A stretch of 64,000 bases of DNA from Streptomyces tauricus (GTDB taxonomy: Bacteria; Actinomycetota; Actinomycetes; Streptomycetales; Streptomycetaceae). The position numbers and the translations under genes are program-made. This document shows, one piece after another, positions 6,311 to 14,761 of the stretch. The first letter of the stretch is position 1; each line of letters starts with the position of its first letter. The stretch lies in assembly GCF_014650955.1 (NCBI RefSeq), contig NZ_BMVY01000006.1, positions 186,001 to 250,000 on the forward strand. Reading direction: 5' to 3'. Below the pieces are notes generated by a model. The model saw only the letters and a program-made list of their open reading frames with translations. It made no database searches and was not told where the DNA came from.

Positions 6311-8962
6311 TCAGGCCTGGTCGTCCGCCAGTTCCGCCACACCCGTCACCCGGTGCAGGGGGTACGTCCTGACCTCGTCCGCGGTGTGGTCGTACGCCGT
6401 GACGAAGCCGCCCTCCACCCGGACGGGGGCGATCACGCGCTGGCTGGCGGCGCCCTCGGCGTTCACGTAACCGATCCACAGGGTGCCGCCGGTGAGGACG
6501 GCGGCCTGCATGGTGGCGAGGGTCTCGGCGGAGGTGGTGCGCGGGAGCGCGCCGTTCCGGTCGGAACCGGCGGAGGCACCGGCACCGGCTGAACCGGCGG
6601 AGCCGGACGAGGACGGCTTGCGCGGGGTCGTGGAGGCCAGGTCGCCCGCGCGGATGGCCCGGATCGCGGCGCCCAGCAGGGTGGTGTCGGGGGCCGGCGG
6701 TCCGTCCGGGACCGGCTCGGGCGCCGTGCGCGGGGGCGTGCGGTGCGCGTGCGCGCGGGTGATCAGCACATCGCCCTCGGCGGACTCGGCGGCCGGCGCG
6801 AAGCCCATCGCGCGCAGCCCTTCGAGGAGCGTGGCCGGATCGGCCTGCGCGGCCAGCACCGTGGGTGCGAGCCGGCGCAGCCGCAGCCCCTGCGCACGCT
6901 TGTCGGCGATGATCTCGTTCAGGACCGCGTCGTCGTCGCAGCGCACGTACGCCGACGCCGCGCCGATCCGCAGGTGGCCGTGGCGGCGTGCCACGTCGTC
7001 GATCAGGTAGGCGAGCGGCTGCGGTACCGGCGTACGGGAGTGGGCGGTGAGGAACGCCTGGAGGTCGGAGGCCGAGCGGCCCGCGTCCAGGGCGCGGCGG
7101 ACCGAGCCCGGTGTGAAGCGGTAGACCGTGGCCCCGCCCTTGGACTCCACGTCCGCGAGGACGTCCAGCACATCGGCCAGCGGGCGGCGCAGCGGACCCG
7201 GGGCCACCGCCGTCAGGTCCGCCTGGAGGAGGACGTGATCGAGGGGCTCGGGAAGGAGCGGCGCCAGCAGCCGGCCGGCGAGGGCGGCGGCGGAGGCCAG
7301 TTCGGCGGGGGAGCGGGGTTCCGGCGGGGACACCGGGGGGTGGAGATGCCGGTGGTGGACGGGGAGTTTGTCGCCGGGGCCGCCGGCGGCGGACGCCGGG
7401 CCGCCCGCCGACTCCGGGGCGGCGGCGCCGGGCGGCGCCCCCATGAGCGCCCGTCCGTGCGCGGACAGCGCGCCCCTGCCGGTGATCCCCAGGGACTCGG
7501 CCTCGGTCAGCGTCCACCGGGCGATACGGGACCGCAGGTCGTCCGAGGAGGCGGCGCCGCGCAGGGCGCGTTCCCAGTGGAGGCGGGCGACGAGGGCGTC
7601 GGGGGACGCGGAGCCGCCCTCGGGCAGCGCGGCGAGCAGCGAGAGGACCCGGTGCCGGACCTCGGGCGCCGCCGAGCGGTCCAGTCCCGGGCCGAGCGCC
7701 GCCAGGGTGCGTTCCTTGGTGTCGCGTCCGCCGACCACGCCCGCCGTGCGGGTCGCCGACAGCCAGGCCGTGGCCAGCCGCGTCCAGCGCTCGGCCGCCG
7801 GGAGCTCCAGCCACTCGTCGTAGGCGGGCGTCGCCGCGTACCGTTCGTCGGCCTCGCCGTCCGGGGCCAGCAGGCCGGCCGCGTAGGCGAGTTCCACCCA
7901 GAAGGCGGCGACCGGCTCCGGTACGTCCAGGGCCACGGCCGTCCGCTTCAGGTCGCGCACGCTCAGACCGCCCGCGCGCAGCGCCGACGGGCCGCCCTCG
8001 TCCCAGTCCTTCAGCAGCTCCTCGACGGTGGCGAGCGCCGTGTACGCCTGTCCGGCCGCCGTACTGTCCACAACCTGTGGACGGTGCACGGACACCGGCT
8101 CGACCGGCGGAGGGAGCGGTTCGGTCTTCTGGTGCGCCCGTCCCGCGCGCAGATGGAGGGCCACCTCGCGGGGGAGTACGACCGTGCCGGGTGCCGTCGG
8201 CAGCAGCAGCCCGCGGTCGAGGAGCCAGCGCAGCCGGGCCGCCGGATCGGCGGTCACCTGGCCGTACGGCGGCCCCCAGACCAGCCGGGACAGGACCTCC
8301 AGGGACTCCGGCGGGGCCGAGTCGAGCAGGGCGGACATCCGGGTCCGGTCGGTGAAGAGCTCCGTGAGCGACTCCACGGCGGACACCGCGTCGTGCGTCG
8401 TGGGCAGTCCGGCCGTCGTCAGGAGTTCCTGGATCCGGCCCGGGGACATGCCCGTGGTGGCCTCCGCGACCGTCGGGCCGAGACCCGTCGGGGAGGGGTG
8501 CTGCGGCGAGGGCGCGAGCAGTTCGCGGGCCGTGCGCACCAGCCGCAGCCGGTCGTCCGAACCCCACACCAGGGCCTGCTCGCGCAGGACGGCCACGGCG
8601 CGCGGCAGCGCCTCGACGACCACCGGGTCGCCCGCGTCGCCCGCCAGCAGGTCCCGGAGCGTGCCGTACGGCGCCGGTTCCGGGGCCACGGCCAGCGCCT
8701 CCGCGGTCTGCAGGGCGAACCGGTCCAGGCGCTCCAGGGCCCGGATCACGGAGGCCCGCGTACCGGCCCGGGTGGCCAGCTGGGTCAGATCGGTCGGTAC
8801 GGGAGTGATGAGGTCGGGGCGGGCCCGCAGCAGCGCGGACAGGGAGGAGTCGTCGCGGGCCCGCAGGTCCTCCGCGAGCGAACGAGGGTGTGCCCCGGCG
8901 GGGGCGGGCTCCTCTGTGGAAGCCCCGCCGGGCTCCTCTGACGACTGCTCCTGGACGCTCAT
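6311..8962 (-). CDS. Helicase_C_3 domain protein, partner family of XPB
   Basis: An 883-residue protein of the actinobacterial helicase-associated family that has a Helicase_C_3 region but no Walker A motif that I can see. The N-terminal two-thirds is helical and Leu/Ala/Arg-rich, with winged-helix-like segments. The C-terminal part (LQAFLTAHSRTPVPQPLAYLIDD onward) carries the family block and ends in a WYL-like small beta region (GGTLWIGYVNAEG). Members are found beside XPB in mycobacteria and are thought to work with it. The start is uncertain: ATG 8962, ATG 9016 and GTG 9037 are all in frame and none has a strong ribosome site. Several Ala/Gly/Ser-rich inserts look lineage-specific. Confidence 0.75.
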   Translation of the reverse strand: MSVQEQSSEEPGGASTEEPAPAGAHPRSLAEDLRARDDSSLSALLRARPDLITPVPTDLTQLATRAGTRASVIRALERLDRFALQTAEALAVAPEPAPYGTLRDLLAGDAGDPVVVEALPRAVAVLREQALVWGSDDRLRLVRTARELLAPSPQHPSPTGLGPTVAEATTGMSPGRIQELLTTAGLPTTHDAVSAVESLTELFTDRTRMSALLDSAPPESLEVLSRLVWGPPYGQVTADPAARLRWLLDRGLLLPTAPGTVVLPREVALHLRAGRAHQKTEPLPPPVEPVSVHRPQVVDSTAAGQAYTALATVEELLKDWDEGGPSALRAGGLSVRDLKRTAVALDVPEPVAAFWVELAYAAGLLAPDGEADERYAATPAYDEWLELPAAERWTRLATAWLSATRTAGVVGGRDTKERTLAALGPGLDRSAAPEVRHRVLSLLAALPEGGSASPDALVARLHWERALRGAASSDDLRSRIARWTLTEAESLGITGRGALSAHGRALMGAPPGAAAPESAGGPASAAGGPGDKLPVHHRHLHPPVSPPEPRSPAELASAAALAGRLLAPLLPEPLDHVLLQADLTAVAPGPLRRPLADVLDVLADVESKGGATVYRFTPGSVRRALDAGRSASDLQAFLTAHSRTPVPQPLAYLIDDVARRHGHLRIGAASAYVRCDDDAVLNEIIADKRAQGLRLRRLAPTVLAAQADPATLLEGLRAMGFAPAAESAEGDVLITRAHAHRTPPRTAPEPVPDGPPAPDTTLLGAAIRAIRAGDLASTTPRKPSSSGSAGSAGAGASAGSDRNGALPRTTSAETLATMQAAVLTGGTLWIGYVNAEGAASQRVIAPVRVEGGFVTAYDHTADEVRTYPLHRVTGVAELADDQA

Positions 8963-9104
8963 CCGATCCACGGTAGCGGGTGGGGCCCCGCCGCCGTTCC
9001 CGTTGGCGTGAGCCATGGTCGTGCCGGGACCCGCCACCGGCGGCGGGCGAGGTACCGTCGGTCGGACGGGGAAATGACAACGCGGGCGCCCCGGAGGGGA
9101 CTTC

Positions 9105-10223
9105 GTGGGGATCGAGAGCGACCAGCTCGTATTCGACTATCTGAGCCGGGTCGGCGACCTGGCCCAGCAGAGGCAGCTGCCGTCGGGGACGCGTATGCGG
9201 CTCGTGTCCGAGCTGCGCGGCGAGATCGACCGGCGCCGGACCAAGGCGACCCTCGACAGCCCGGCCGCGGTCCGCCGCATCCTCGACCGGATCGGCACCC
9301 CCGAGTCGGTGGTAGCGGCCGCCAACTCCCGGACCGACAGCACGGGTACAGGTGCGGGTACGGGTGCGAGCGCAGGTACGGGTACGGGCGCGAGTACGGA
9401 CAAGGGCGTCGGCGCGACTCCCTCCCCGCCCAAGCGGTCCGCCGTCCCCGCGCAGCGCGCCCAGGAACCGGCACCCCGCCCCAGGCGCCTGCGCCGCGCG
9501 GTGCCCCGGCCGCGCTCCGCCAACCCGGAACTCGCCAAGCGGGAGCTCGCCGAGTCGGAGTCCACCGGGATGGTCGGCTCCCCGCCCACCCCGCCCCATC
9601 TCGCCAGCACGGAAGAGCTGGGCACCGGGCCCCAGCCCGACTGGTGGCGGGTGGAGAACGGCCCGTTCGGGGCGACGGACAGCGTGCCGGGGTTCACGGG
9701 CGGCGTGGAGATCCCGGAGATGTTCAAGCCGCCGCCGCTCGACGAACCCGACAAGGCCGAGAAACCGGGCGACCCGGAGCCGAAGGCCGCCGCGGCGGAG
9801 GTCGTCGAGGCCGAGCCCGCCGGGCGCGTACGCCGTCGCTACCTCCCCCGCCTGCGCCCCCTCGGCGGCGGTGGCGGTGTCGGCGGCGGCTGGTCCAACC
9901 CCCTGCTGCTGCTCGCCGCAGCCCTCCTGGTCGCCGGCGCGGTCATGGGCAACCTCGTCATGCTGGGCCTCGGCTGGCTCATCGCCTACCTCTCGCGCCG
10001 CCTGAGCCCCACCGAGGCGAAGTGGGCCGTCCTCGTCGTACCCGGCATCGTCGCCTCGGGCGGCATCGTCTGGATCTGGGGCCGTACGGAGGGGCGCTGG
10101 GGCGAGCCGATCGCGCAGGACCAGATGAGCGACGCGATCGCCGAGACCTGGCCGTGGGTCCTGCGGAGCGCGGCGATCGCTTCGGCGCTGTACCTGGTGT
10201 GGCGGTCGCAGCGCCGGAGGTGA
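9105..10223 (+). CDS. Membrane protein with HAAS-like N-terminus, unknown function
   Basis: A 372-residue protein starting at GTG 9105, 5 bases after GGAGGGG. Residues 1-75 form a helical domain (LVFDYLSRVGDLAQQ, LRGEIDRRR, ILDRIGTPE) like the HAAS domains found in membrane sensor proteins. This is followed by a Gly/Thr/Ala/Ser tandem stretch (about 78-100) and a Pro-rich linker. The C-terminus has three or four hydrophobic helices (about 265-372). It is divergent from the Helicase_C_3 gene and shares a 5' region of about 140 bp with it. Function unknown. Confidence 0.7.
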   Translation: MGIESDQLVFDYLSRVGDLAQQRQLPSGTRMRLVSELRGEIDRRRTKATLDSPAAVRRILDRIGTPESVVAAANSRTDSTGTGAGTGASAGTGTGASTDKGVGATPSPPKRSAVPAQRAQEPAPRPRRLRRAVPRPRSANPELAKRELAESESTGMVGSPPTPPHLASTEELGTGPQPDWWRVENGPFGATDSVPGFTGGVEIPEMFKPPPLDEPDKAEKPGDPEPKAAAAEVVEAEPAGRVRRRYLPRLRPLGGGGGVGGGWSNPLLLLAAALLVAGAVMGNLVMLGLGWLIAYLSRRLSPTEAKWAVLVVPGIVASGGIVWIWGRTEGRWGEPIAQDQMSDAIAETWPWVLRSAAIASALYLVWRSQRRR

Positions 10224-10248
10224 CGGCTCCGGAAGTGACGGCTCCTTC

Positions 10249-10269
10249 CGGGCCGGCCCCACCGGCCCG
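10249..10269 (+). terminator. GC-rich hairpin after membrane protein gene
   Basis: CGGGCCGG-cccca-CCGGCCCG lies 26 bases after the stop at 10223. There is no U tract, as is usual for Streptomyces hairpin terminators. Confidence 0.45.
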
Positions 10270-10446
10270 GCCCTTCCCGGCGGCGACCACGGGCGCGGAC
10301 GATCCGGCCGTCCTTCCTGGCCGGCAAGTGGGCCGCTTGTCCGGTGCGACTCCGGTGGGGGCCGCTCGCGCGGTTCCCCGCACCCCTGAAAGACCCCGGC
10401 CCCTGTGGAGTTCTGAGCGCCGTGCCGGATGGGCACAATGAGCCAT

Positions 10447-11058
10447 ATGACTTCTCCTGTGCTGACCGTCGGCTTTGACCTCGACATGACCCTTATCGAC
10501 TCCCGGCCCGGTATCCGGGCCTGTTATCAGGCCCTTTCCGCGCGGACGGGAACCTTCATCGACGCCGATCTGGCCGTCACCCGGCTCGGGCCGCCGCTCG
10601 CGGAGGAGTTGGTCAACTGGTTTCCGGCCGAAGAGGTCCCGGCCATGGCGGACGTCTACCGGGAGATGTATCCCGCCCACGCCATCGCTCCGACGCCCGC
10701 GATGCCCGGCGCCCGTGAGGCGATAGCGGCGGTACGGGCGGCCGGGGGCCGGGCGATCGTCGTCACCGCCAAGTACGAGCCGAACGCCAAGCTGCATCTT
10801 GGCCATCTCGGCATCGACGCCGACGCGGTCATCGGCGACCTGTGGGCCGAGCGCAAGGCGGAAGCCCTGCGCGAGTACGACGCGGGCGTCTACGTGGGCG
10901 ACCACACCGGCGACGTACGCGGCGCGCGTACCGCCGGAGCACTGTCCGTCGCGGTGGCCACCGGCCCGTGCGACGAGGACGAACTGCGCGCGGCCGGCGC
11001 CGACGTGGTCCTCACGGACCTGCTGGAGTTCCCGGCCTGGCTGGCGGCCCACCGGTAG
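10447..11058 (+). CDS. HAD-superfamily hydrolase, phosphoglycolate phosphatase-like
   Basis: A 203-residue HAD phosphatase. Motif I is DLDMTLID close to the N-terminus, motif II is IVVTAK, and motif IV is GDHTGD, with a helical cap domain between motifs I and II. This layout matches Gph/PGPase-type enzymes acting on small phosphorylated metabolites; the substrate cannot be told from sequence. ATG 10447 is preferred; an in-frame ATG at 10438 would add three residues. Neither has a clear ribosome site. Confidence 0.85.
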   Translation: MTSPVLTVGFDLDMTLIDSRPGIRACYQALSARTGTFIDADLAVTRLGPPLAEELVNWFPAEEVPAMADVYREMYPAHAIAPTPAMPGAREAIAAVRAAGGRAIVVTAKYEPNAKLHLGHLGIDADAVIGDLWAERKAEALREYDAGVYVGDHTGDVRGARTAGALSVAVATGPCDEDELRAAGADVVLTDLLEFPAWLAAHR

Positions 11059-11073
11059 GCGAGCGCCGAGCGG

Positions 11074-11322
11074 TCACGAACTCCCGCGCGCCTGTCGGCG
11101 GCCGTCCGCGATCGACTGGAACACCCCCGCTCCCGCGATGAGGAATCCGACGCCCATCAACATGCTCAGACCGAACATGTACGTAGGAAAGGGCGTCGTG
11201 TCGAGCAGCAGCGGGGCCACGGTGACCAGAGTGGCCACAGCTCCGACGAAGAACACGATGGCACCGGCACGGATGAGTCGTTCTCCGGCCGCGGCGGAAT
11301 TCGGTTGGGTTTTGTCACGCAC
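11074..11322 (-). CDS. Small membrane protein, two predicted helices
   Basis: An 82-residue protein with hydrophobic helices at about 22-42 (AGAIVFFVGAVATLVTVAPL) and 52-72. GTG 11322 is chosen because it removes a non-conserved-looking leader; an ATG at 11355 is also in frame. It is divergent from the cold-shock gene. No family is recognised. Confidence 0.6.
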   Translation of the reverse strand: MRDKTQPNSAAAGERLIRAGAIVFFVGAVATLVTVAPLLLDTTPFPTYMFGLSMLMGVGFLIAGAGVFQSIADGRRQARGSS

Positions 11323-11367
11323 TCGACCAGGGTAGTTCCCTGCCCTGAGGAACAATCCGGCGACGTC

Positions 11368-11395
11368 TTGTCAGCAGCCGCCGGACCATTAGCCT
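11368..11395 (+). promoter_or_regulatory. Candidate vegetative promoter of cold-shock gene
   Basis: TTGTCA (11368-11373) and TAGCCT (11390-11395) are separated by 16 bases. A start site about 7 bases further gives a 5' leader of roughly 115 nt, which fits the long leaders of cold-shock mRNAs. Confidence 0.35.
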
Positions 11396-11517
11396 TGGTA
11401 CCGGCGGGTCCGACGACCCGCTGTAGTGCTGTACGGACCTGTTTCCCGAGCAGTTTCAGCCGAAGTCTTGAAGTCTTTCCGACGCAGTTTCCGACGAGTA
11501 CGAGGACGAGGACAGAC

Positions 11518-11901
11518 GTGCCTACCGGCAAGGTCAAGTGGTTCAACAGTGAGAAGGGCTTCGGCTTTCTCTCCCGCGACGACGGCGGCGACGTCTTCGT
11601 TCATTCCTCGGTCCTGCCCGCCGGAGTCGATGTTCTCAAGCCGGGTCAGCGCGTGGAGTTCGGAGTGGTCGCCGGACAGCGCGGTGACCAGGCACTCTCG
11701 GTGACGCTCCTGGACCCCACGCCCTCGGTCGCGGCGGCCCAGCGCCGCAAGCCCGACGAACTGGCGTCCATCGTCCAGGATTTGACGACCCTCCTGGAAA
11801 ACATCACCCCGATGCTGGAGAGGGGCCGCTACCCCGACAAGGCCTCGGGGAAAAAGATCGCGGGCCTTCTGCGCGCGGTGGCCGACCAGTTGGACGTCTA
11901 G
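11518..11901 (+). CDS. Cold-shock protein with C-terminal extension
   Basis: Residues 1-67 are a CspA-type nucleic-acid-binding domain with both RNP motifs (KGFGFLS and VFVHSS). Residues 70-127 are a charged helical extension (LASIVQDLTTLLENITPMLE) that ordinary 67-residue Csp proteins lack. Extended forms like this are common in actinomycetes. The start is GTG 11518, preceded by GAGGAC. It probably acts as an RNA chaperone; the role of the tail, perhaps dimerisation, is inferred only from its helical pattern. Confidence 0.9.
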   Translation: MPTGKVKWFNSEKGFGFLSRDDGGDVFVHSSVLPAGVDVLKPGQRVEFGVVAGQRGDQALSVTLLDPTPSVAAAQRRKPDELASIVQDLTTLLENITPMLERGRYPDKASGKKIAGLLRAVADQLDV

Positions 11902-11940
11902 CACGCCGGGCTGCGCCCCCGTGGGCGCAGCCCCGCTTTC

Positions 11941-11982
11941 AGGGGCGCGGGGAACTGCGCGACCGGCGCGGGGAACTACGCG
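11941..11982. repeat. GGGGCGCGGGGAACTGCGC element, two tandem half copies
   Basis: One full copy (11941-11960) and one partial copy (about 11965-11982) of the intergenic element that recurs throughout the window. They lie between the cold-shock gene and the convergent mqnD gene. Confidence 0.7.
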
Positions 11983-12066
11983 ACCGGCCCTCACCGGACC
12001 CGCACCCGGACCGCACCCGCACCCGCACCCGCAATCCGGTCTGTAAGACGCCCCTCACGCTCCCGG

Positions 12067-12981
12067 TCAGGGAAACCGCAGCGCCCCCGGCGCGAGAGCG
12101 GGCACGAGCCCCTCGGCCGCCGCCCGCGTGAGCAGACCGCGGACCGCCGCGTAACCGTCCTCACCCAGATCCGCCGTGAACTCGTTGACGTACAGCCCGA
12201 TGTGCTGGTCGGCGACCGACGCGTCCATCTCCTGCGCGTGTTCCATCACGTAGGGGCGGGAGACCTCGGGTTCGTCCCAGGCCGCGCGCACGGACGCCCG
12301 GGCGGACTCGGCGAGCAGCTCCAGCGTGGCCTCGCCCAGTGACCGCCTGGCGATGATCGCGCCCAGCGGGATCGGCAGGCCCGTCGTGCGCTCCCAGTGC
12401 TCGCCCATGTCCGCGAGCTTGTGCAGGCCGTAGTTCTGGTACGTGAAACGGGCCTCGTGGATGACCAGTCCGGCGTCCACCTTGCCGTCCCGTACCGCGG
12501 GCATGATCTCGTGGAACGGCATGACCACGATCTCGCCGACCCCGCCGGGCACCGTGTCCGCGGCCCACAGGCGGAACAGCATGTACGCGGTCGACCTCTC
12601 GCTCGGCACCGCGACCGTGCGGCCGGTGAGGTCCACACCCGGCTCCCGGGTGAGGACCAGCGGCCCGCAGCCCCGCCCCAGAGCGCCCCCGCAGGGCAGC
12701 AGGGCCCATTCGTCCAGCACGTACGGCAGGACGGCGTACGACACCTTCAGGACGTCGAACTCGCCGCGTTCGGCCATGCCGTTGGTGATGTCGATGTCCG
12801 CGAACGTCACGTCCAGCGCGGGCGCCCCCGGGATCCGGCCGTGCGCCCAGGCGTCGAAGACGAAGGTGTCGTTCGGACAGGGCGAGTACGCGATCTTCAG
12901 CGGCTGTGTCTGCGTGTTCCGCGCGGGCTGCGAGGTCGGCGAGGTCTGCGTGTTCCGCGTGGGCTCAGTGGGTGAGGTCAT
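12067..12981 (-). CDS. mqnD: 1,4-dihydroxy-6-naphthoate synthase (futalosine pathway)
   Basis: A 304-residue MqnD, a periplasmic-binding-protein-like enzyme that converts cyclic dehypoxanthinyl futalosine to 1,4-dihydroxy-6-naphthoate in menaquinone synthesis. The hallmark SPCPNDTFVFDAW opens the fold near residue 34; ITNGMAERGEFDVLKVS and PLGAIIARRSLG are further conserved blocks. The first 27 residues are an extra Thr/Pro/Gln-rich leader with an internal duplication of RNTQT. ATG 12981 overlaps the end of mqnB by 17 bases, so the two are co-translated. Streptomyces use this route instead of the MenA-H pathway. Confidence 0.95.
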   Translation of the reverse strand: MTSPTEPTRNTQTSPTSQPARNTQTQPLKIAYSPCPNDTFVFDAWAHGRIPGAPALDVTFADIDITNGMAERGEFDVLKVSYAVLPYVLDEWALLPCGGALGRGCGPLVLTREPGVDLTGRTVAVPSERSTAYMLFRLWAADTVPGGVGEIVVMPFHEIMPAVRDGKVDAGLVIHEARFTYQNYGLHKLADMGEHWERTTGLPIPLGAIIARRSLGEATLELLAESARASVRAAWDEPEVSRPYVMEHAQEMDASVADQHIGLYVNEFTADLGEDGYAAVRGLLTRAAAEGLVPALAPGALRFP

Positions 12982-13783
12982 GTGGGTTCCAACTCTCCAG
13001 TACGGGCGCAAGCTTCCCGAAGGCCCCGGTGAGTGCCGCGAGGGCCTCCCCGATCCGCCAGGCGGCGCGGTCCCGGGGGCCCACGGGATTGGACACGGCA
13101 CGGATCTCCAGGACGGGGACGCCGTGCGCCGAGGCCGCCTCCGCCACCCCGAAGCCCTCCATGGCCTCGGCGAGCGCCCTCGGGTGGCGGCGGCGCAGCT
13201 CCACCGCGCGCGCCGCGCTTCCGGTCACCGTGCTGACGGTGAGGACGGACCCCTGACGTGCTCCTGTGACGGCCGCGATCTCTCGTACGAGTGAATTCGG
13301 CGGCCGGTGCGTGACGGTCCCGAACCCCAGTTCGGTGACCGGGATGAACCCGTGGGCGGGCTCAGGGACCTCAGGGGTTCCTGTGGCCCCCGCAGCCCCC
13401 GCAGCCCCTGCGGTCTCCGTCGTCTCGGCGCCGAGGTCCGCGACGGTGATCTCGTCGGCGAGGACGAGCGATCCGACGGGTGCGTCGGGCTGGAAGCCGC
13501 CGCCGATACCGGCGGAGACGACCACGTCGTACGGCTCACCGTTCAGCGTGGCCGCGGTGAGCGCGGCGGCGGTCGACGCGGCGGCGGCCGCCGGGCCCAC
13601 GCCACCGGCGAGAAGATCGAGGACGAGTTGGTCACCGCCCCCCGAGGGCGCCGGGAGCGCCACCCGGCTCAGGACCGCTCCCGGAACCGTGTGCGCCGAC
13701 GCCGACGCGGGCCCGGGGGCCGTGAACGCCGCGGCCACCGCGTCCCGTTCGGCGGGGACCGCGGTGGTTACGAGGACACGCAT
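12965..13783 (-). CDS. mqnB: Futalosine hydrolase
   Basis: A 272-residue nucleoside phosphorylase-like hydrolase that releases hypoxanthine from futalosine, the step before cyclisation in the alternative menaquinone pathway. The phosphorylase fold is seen in MRVLVTTAVPAERDAV, DVVVSAGIGGGFQP and LAEAMEGFGVAEAA, where the Glu-containing MEGFG helps bind the sugar. An Ala/Gly-rich insert (about residues 122-138) looks species-specific. It is the first gene of the mqnB-mqnD pair. Confidence 0.93.
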   Translation of the reverse strand: MRVLVTTAVPAERDAVAAAFTAPGPASASAHTVPGAVLSRVALPAPSGGGDQLVLDLLAGGVGPAAAAASTAAALTAATLNGEPYDVVVSAGIGGGFQPDAPVGSLVLADEITVADLGAETTETAGAAGAAGATGTPEVPEPAHGFIPVTELGFGTVTHRPPNSLVREIAAVTGARQGSVLTVSTVTGSAARAVELRRRHPRALAEAMEGFGVAEAASAHGVPVLEIRAVSNPVGPRDRAAWRIGEALAALTGAFGKLAPVLESWNPHDLTH

Positions 13784-13822
13784 GAGCGGCGCTCCATGAG
13801 GATCGGGCGGCTCAGCGGGGGC

Positions 13823-14311
13823 TCAGGCGTCCGCGTTCTCAAGCTTGAAGTTCCAGACGCCCTTGACCTGCGTGCCGGCCTTGTTCTGCTGGACGACGCT
13901 GATGTAGATCGTCTTCGGGGCGGCCTGGCCCGACTGCTCGGCGAAGAGGTCGACGCCCTCGAAGGCGTAGTACGTCTTCTTGAAGGGGGAGGTGACCTGC
14001 TGGCCGTTGAGCCACAAGGCCCAGCCCTCGTCGGCGATCTCCGGGTCGACGCCGATGCGCAGCGTCTCACCCTGCGAGACGCTGATCGTGTCGGAGGACT
14101 TCTTGAGGGCGCACTTGGTCGCTTCCTCCTTGCCGATGGTCTTGCCGTCCTCGTAGCACTCGGCCTCGACGCTGACCGAGTTCTTGCCGACCGTGACCGT
14201 GGCCATCGGCGTCGGCTTGTCGCAGGCGGACAGCACGAGAAGTCCGGCGGAAACGGCACTTGCGGCGGCGACGGCGCGGCGACGGCGCGCAAGGGGACGC
14301 TGGGAGCTCAT
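13823..14311 (-). CDS. DUF2771-type lipoprotein
   Basis: A 162-residue protein with an Arg-rich signal peptide and lipobox LSAC, predicting lipidation at Cys 30 and anchoring outside the membrane. The rest is a beta-rich domain (TVTVGKNSVSVEAECYEDG, IYISVVQQNKAG) matching the DUF2771 actinobacterial family. It lies 39 bases upstream of mqnB on the same strand and could be transcribed with it; a link to menaquinone is only positional. Confidence 0.75.
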   Translation of the reverse strand: MSSQRPLARRRRAVAAASAVSAGLLVLSACDKPTPMATVTVGKNSVSVEAECYEDGKTIGKEEATKCALKKSSDTISVSQGETLRIGVDPEIADEGWALWLNGQQVTSPFKKTYYAFEGVDLFAEQSGQAAPKTIYISVVQQNKAGTQVKGVWNFKLENADA

Positions 14312-14761
14312 GGGCGAAGGTTATCGGGCGGGTCGCGCGGCCCGGCTATGTGGGTGGGCTATGCGGCGTGCCGCGGACGCCGATCGAGCGGCGAACGAGC
14401 GCCGATCAAGCGCCGATCAAGCGCTGGTCGGGTATTGGCCGGGTGCTGATCACGCGCGGGTCGGGCGCGGGTCGGGCGTCGGCCGCGTGGTGATCAGACG
14501 GCGATCGGGCGGCCGTCAGGCTGCGATCGGGCGGCGGCCAGGCGGTGATCGGGCGGTGACGGGTGGCGGCGGATCGCGACGGTGGCGACGGTGGCGATGG
14601 GGTGGGGCCCGGCTGGCGGGTCGGGAGGTGGGTCTACCGGCGGGCGGTCGGCCGGTGGGCCGGTGGGTCGGTCGGCGGGTCGGCCGGTGGGTCGGTCGGC
14701 GGGTCGGCCGGTGAGGCGGACGGCGGGGGCGGCGGGCGGGTCGGACGGTGGGGCGGTCGGC
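14312..14761. repeat. 450-bp intergenic low-complexity region with 24-bp tandem repeat
   Basis: I see no gene here. The left part has scattered GCCGATCAAGC and GCGATCGGGCGGC motifs. The right part has two exact 24-bp units (14662-14685 and 14686-14709, GGTGGGTCGGTCGGCGGGTC plus GGCC) and partial flanking units. It separates the divergent-side lipoprotein start from the MFS gene end. Confidence 0.6.

Noticed and set aside
6225..10487. Very long antisense frame of 1420 codons
   Set aside because: It lies opposite or out of frame to well-supported genes, has extreme Arg/Pro/Gly content and no domain; it is a GC-rich shadow.
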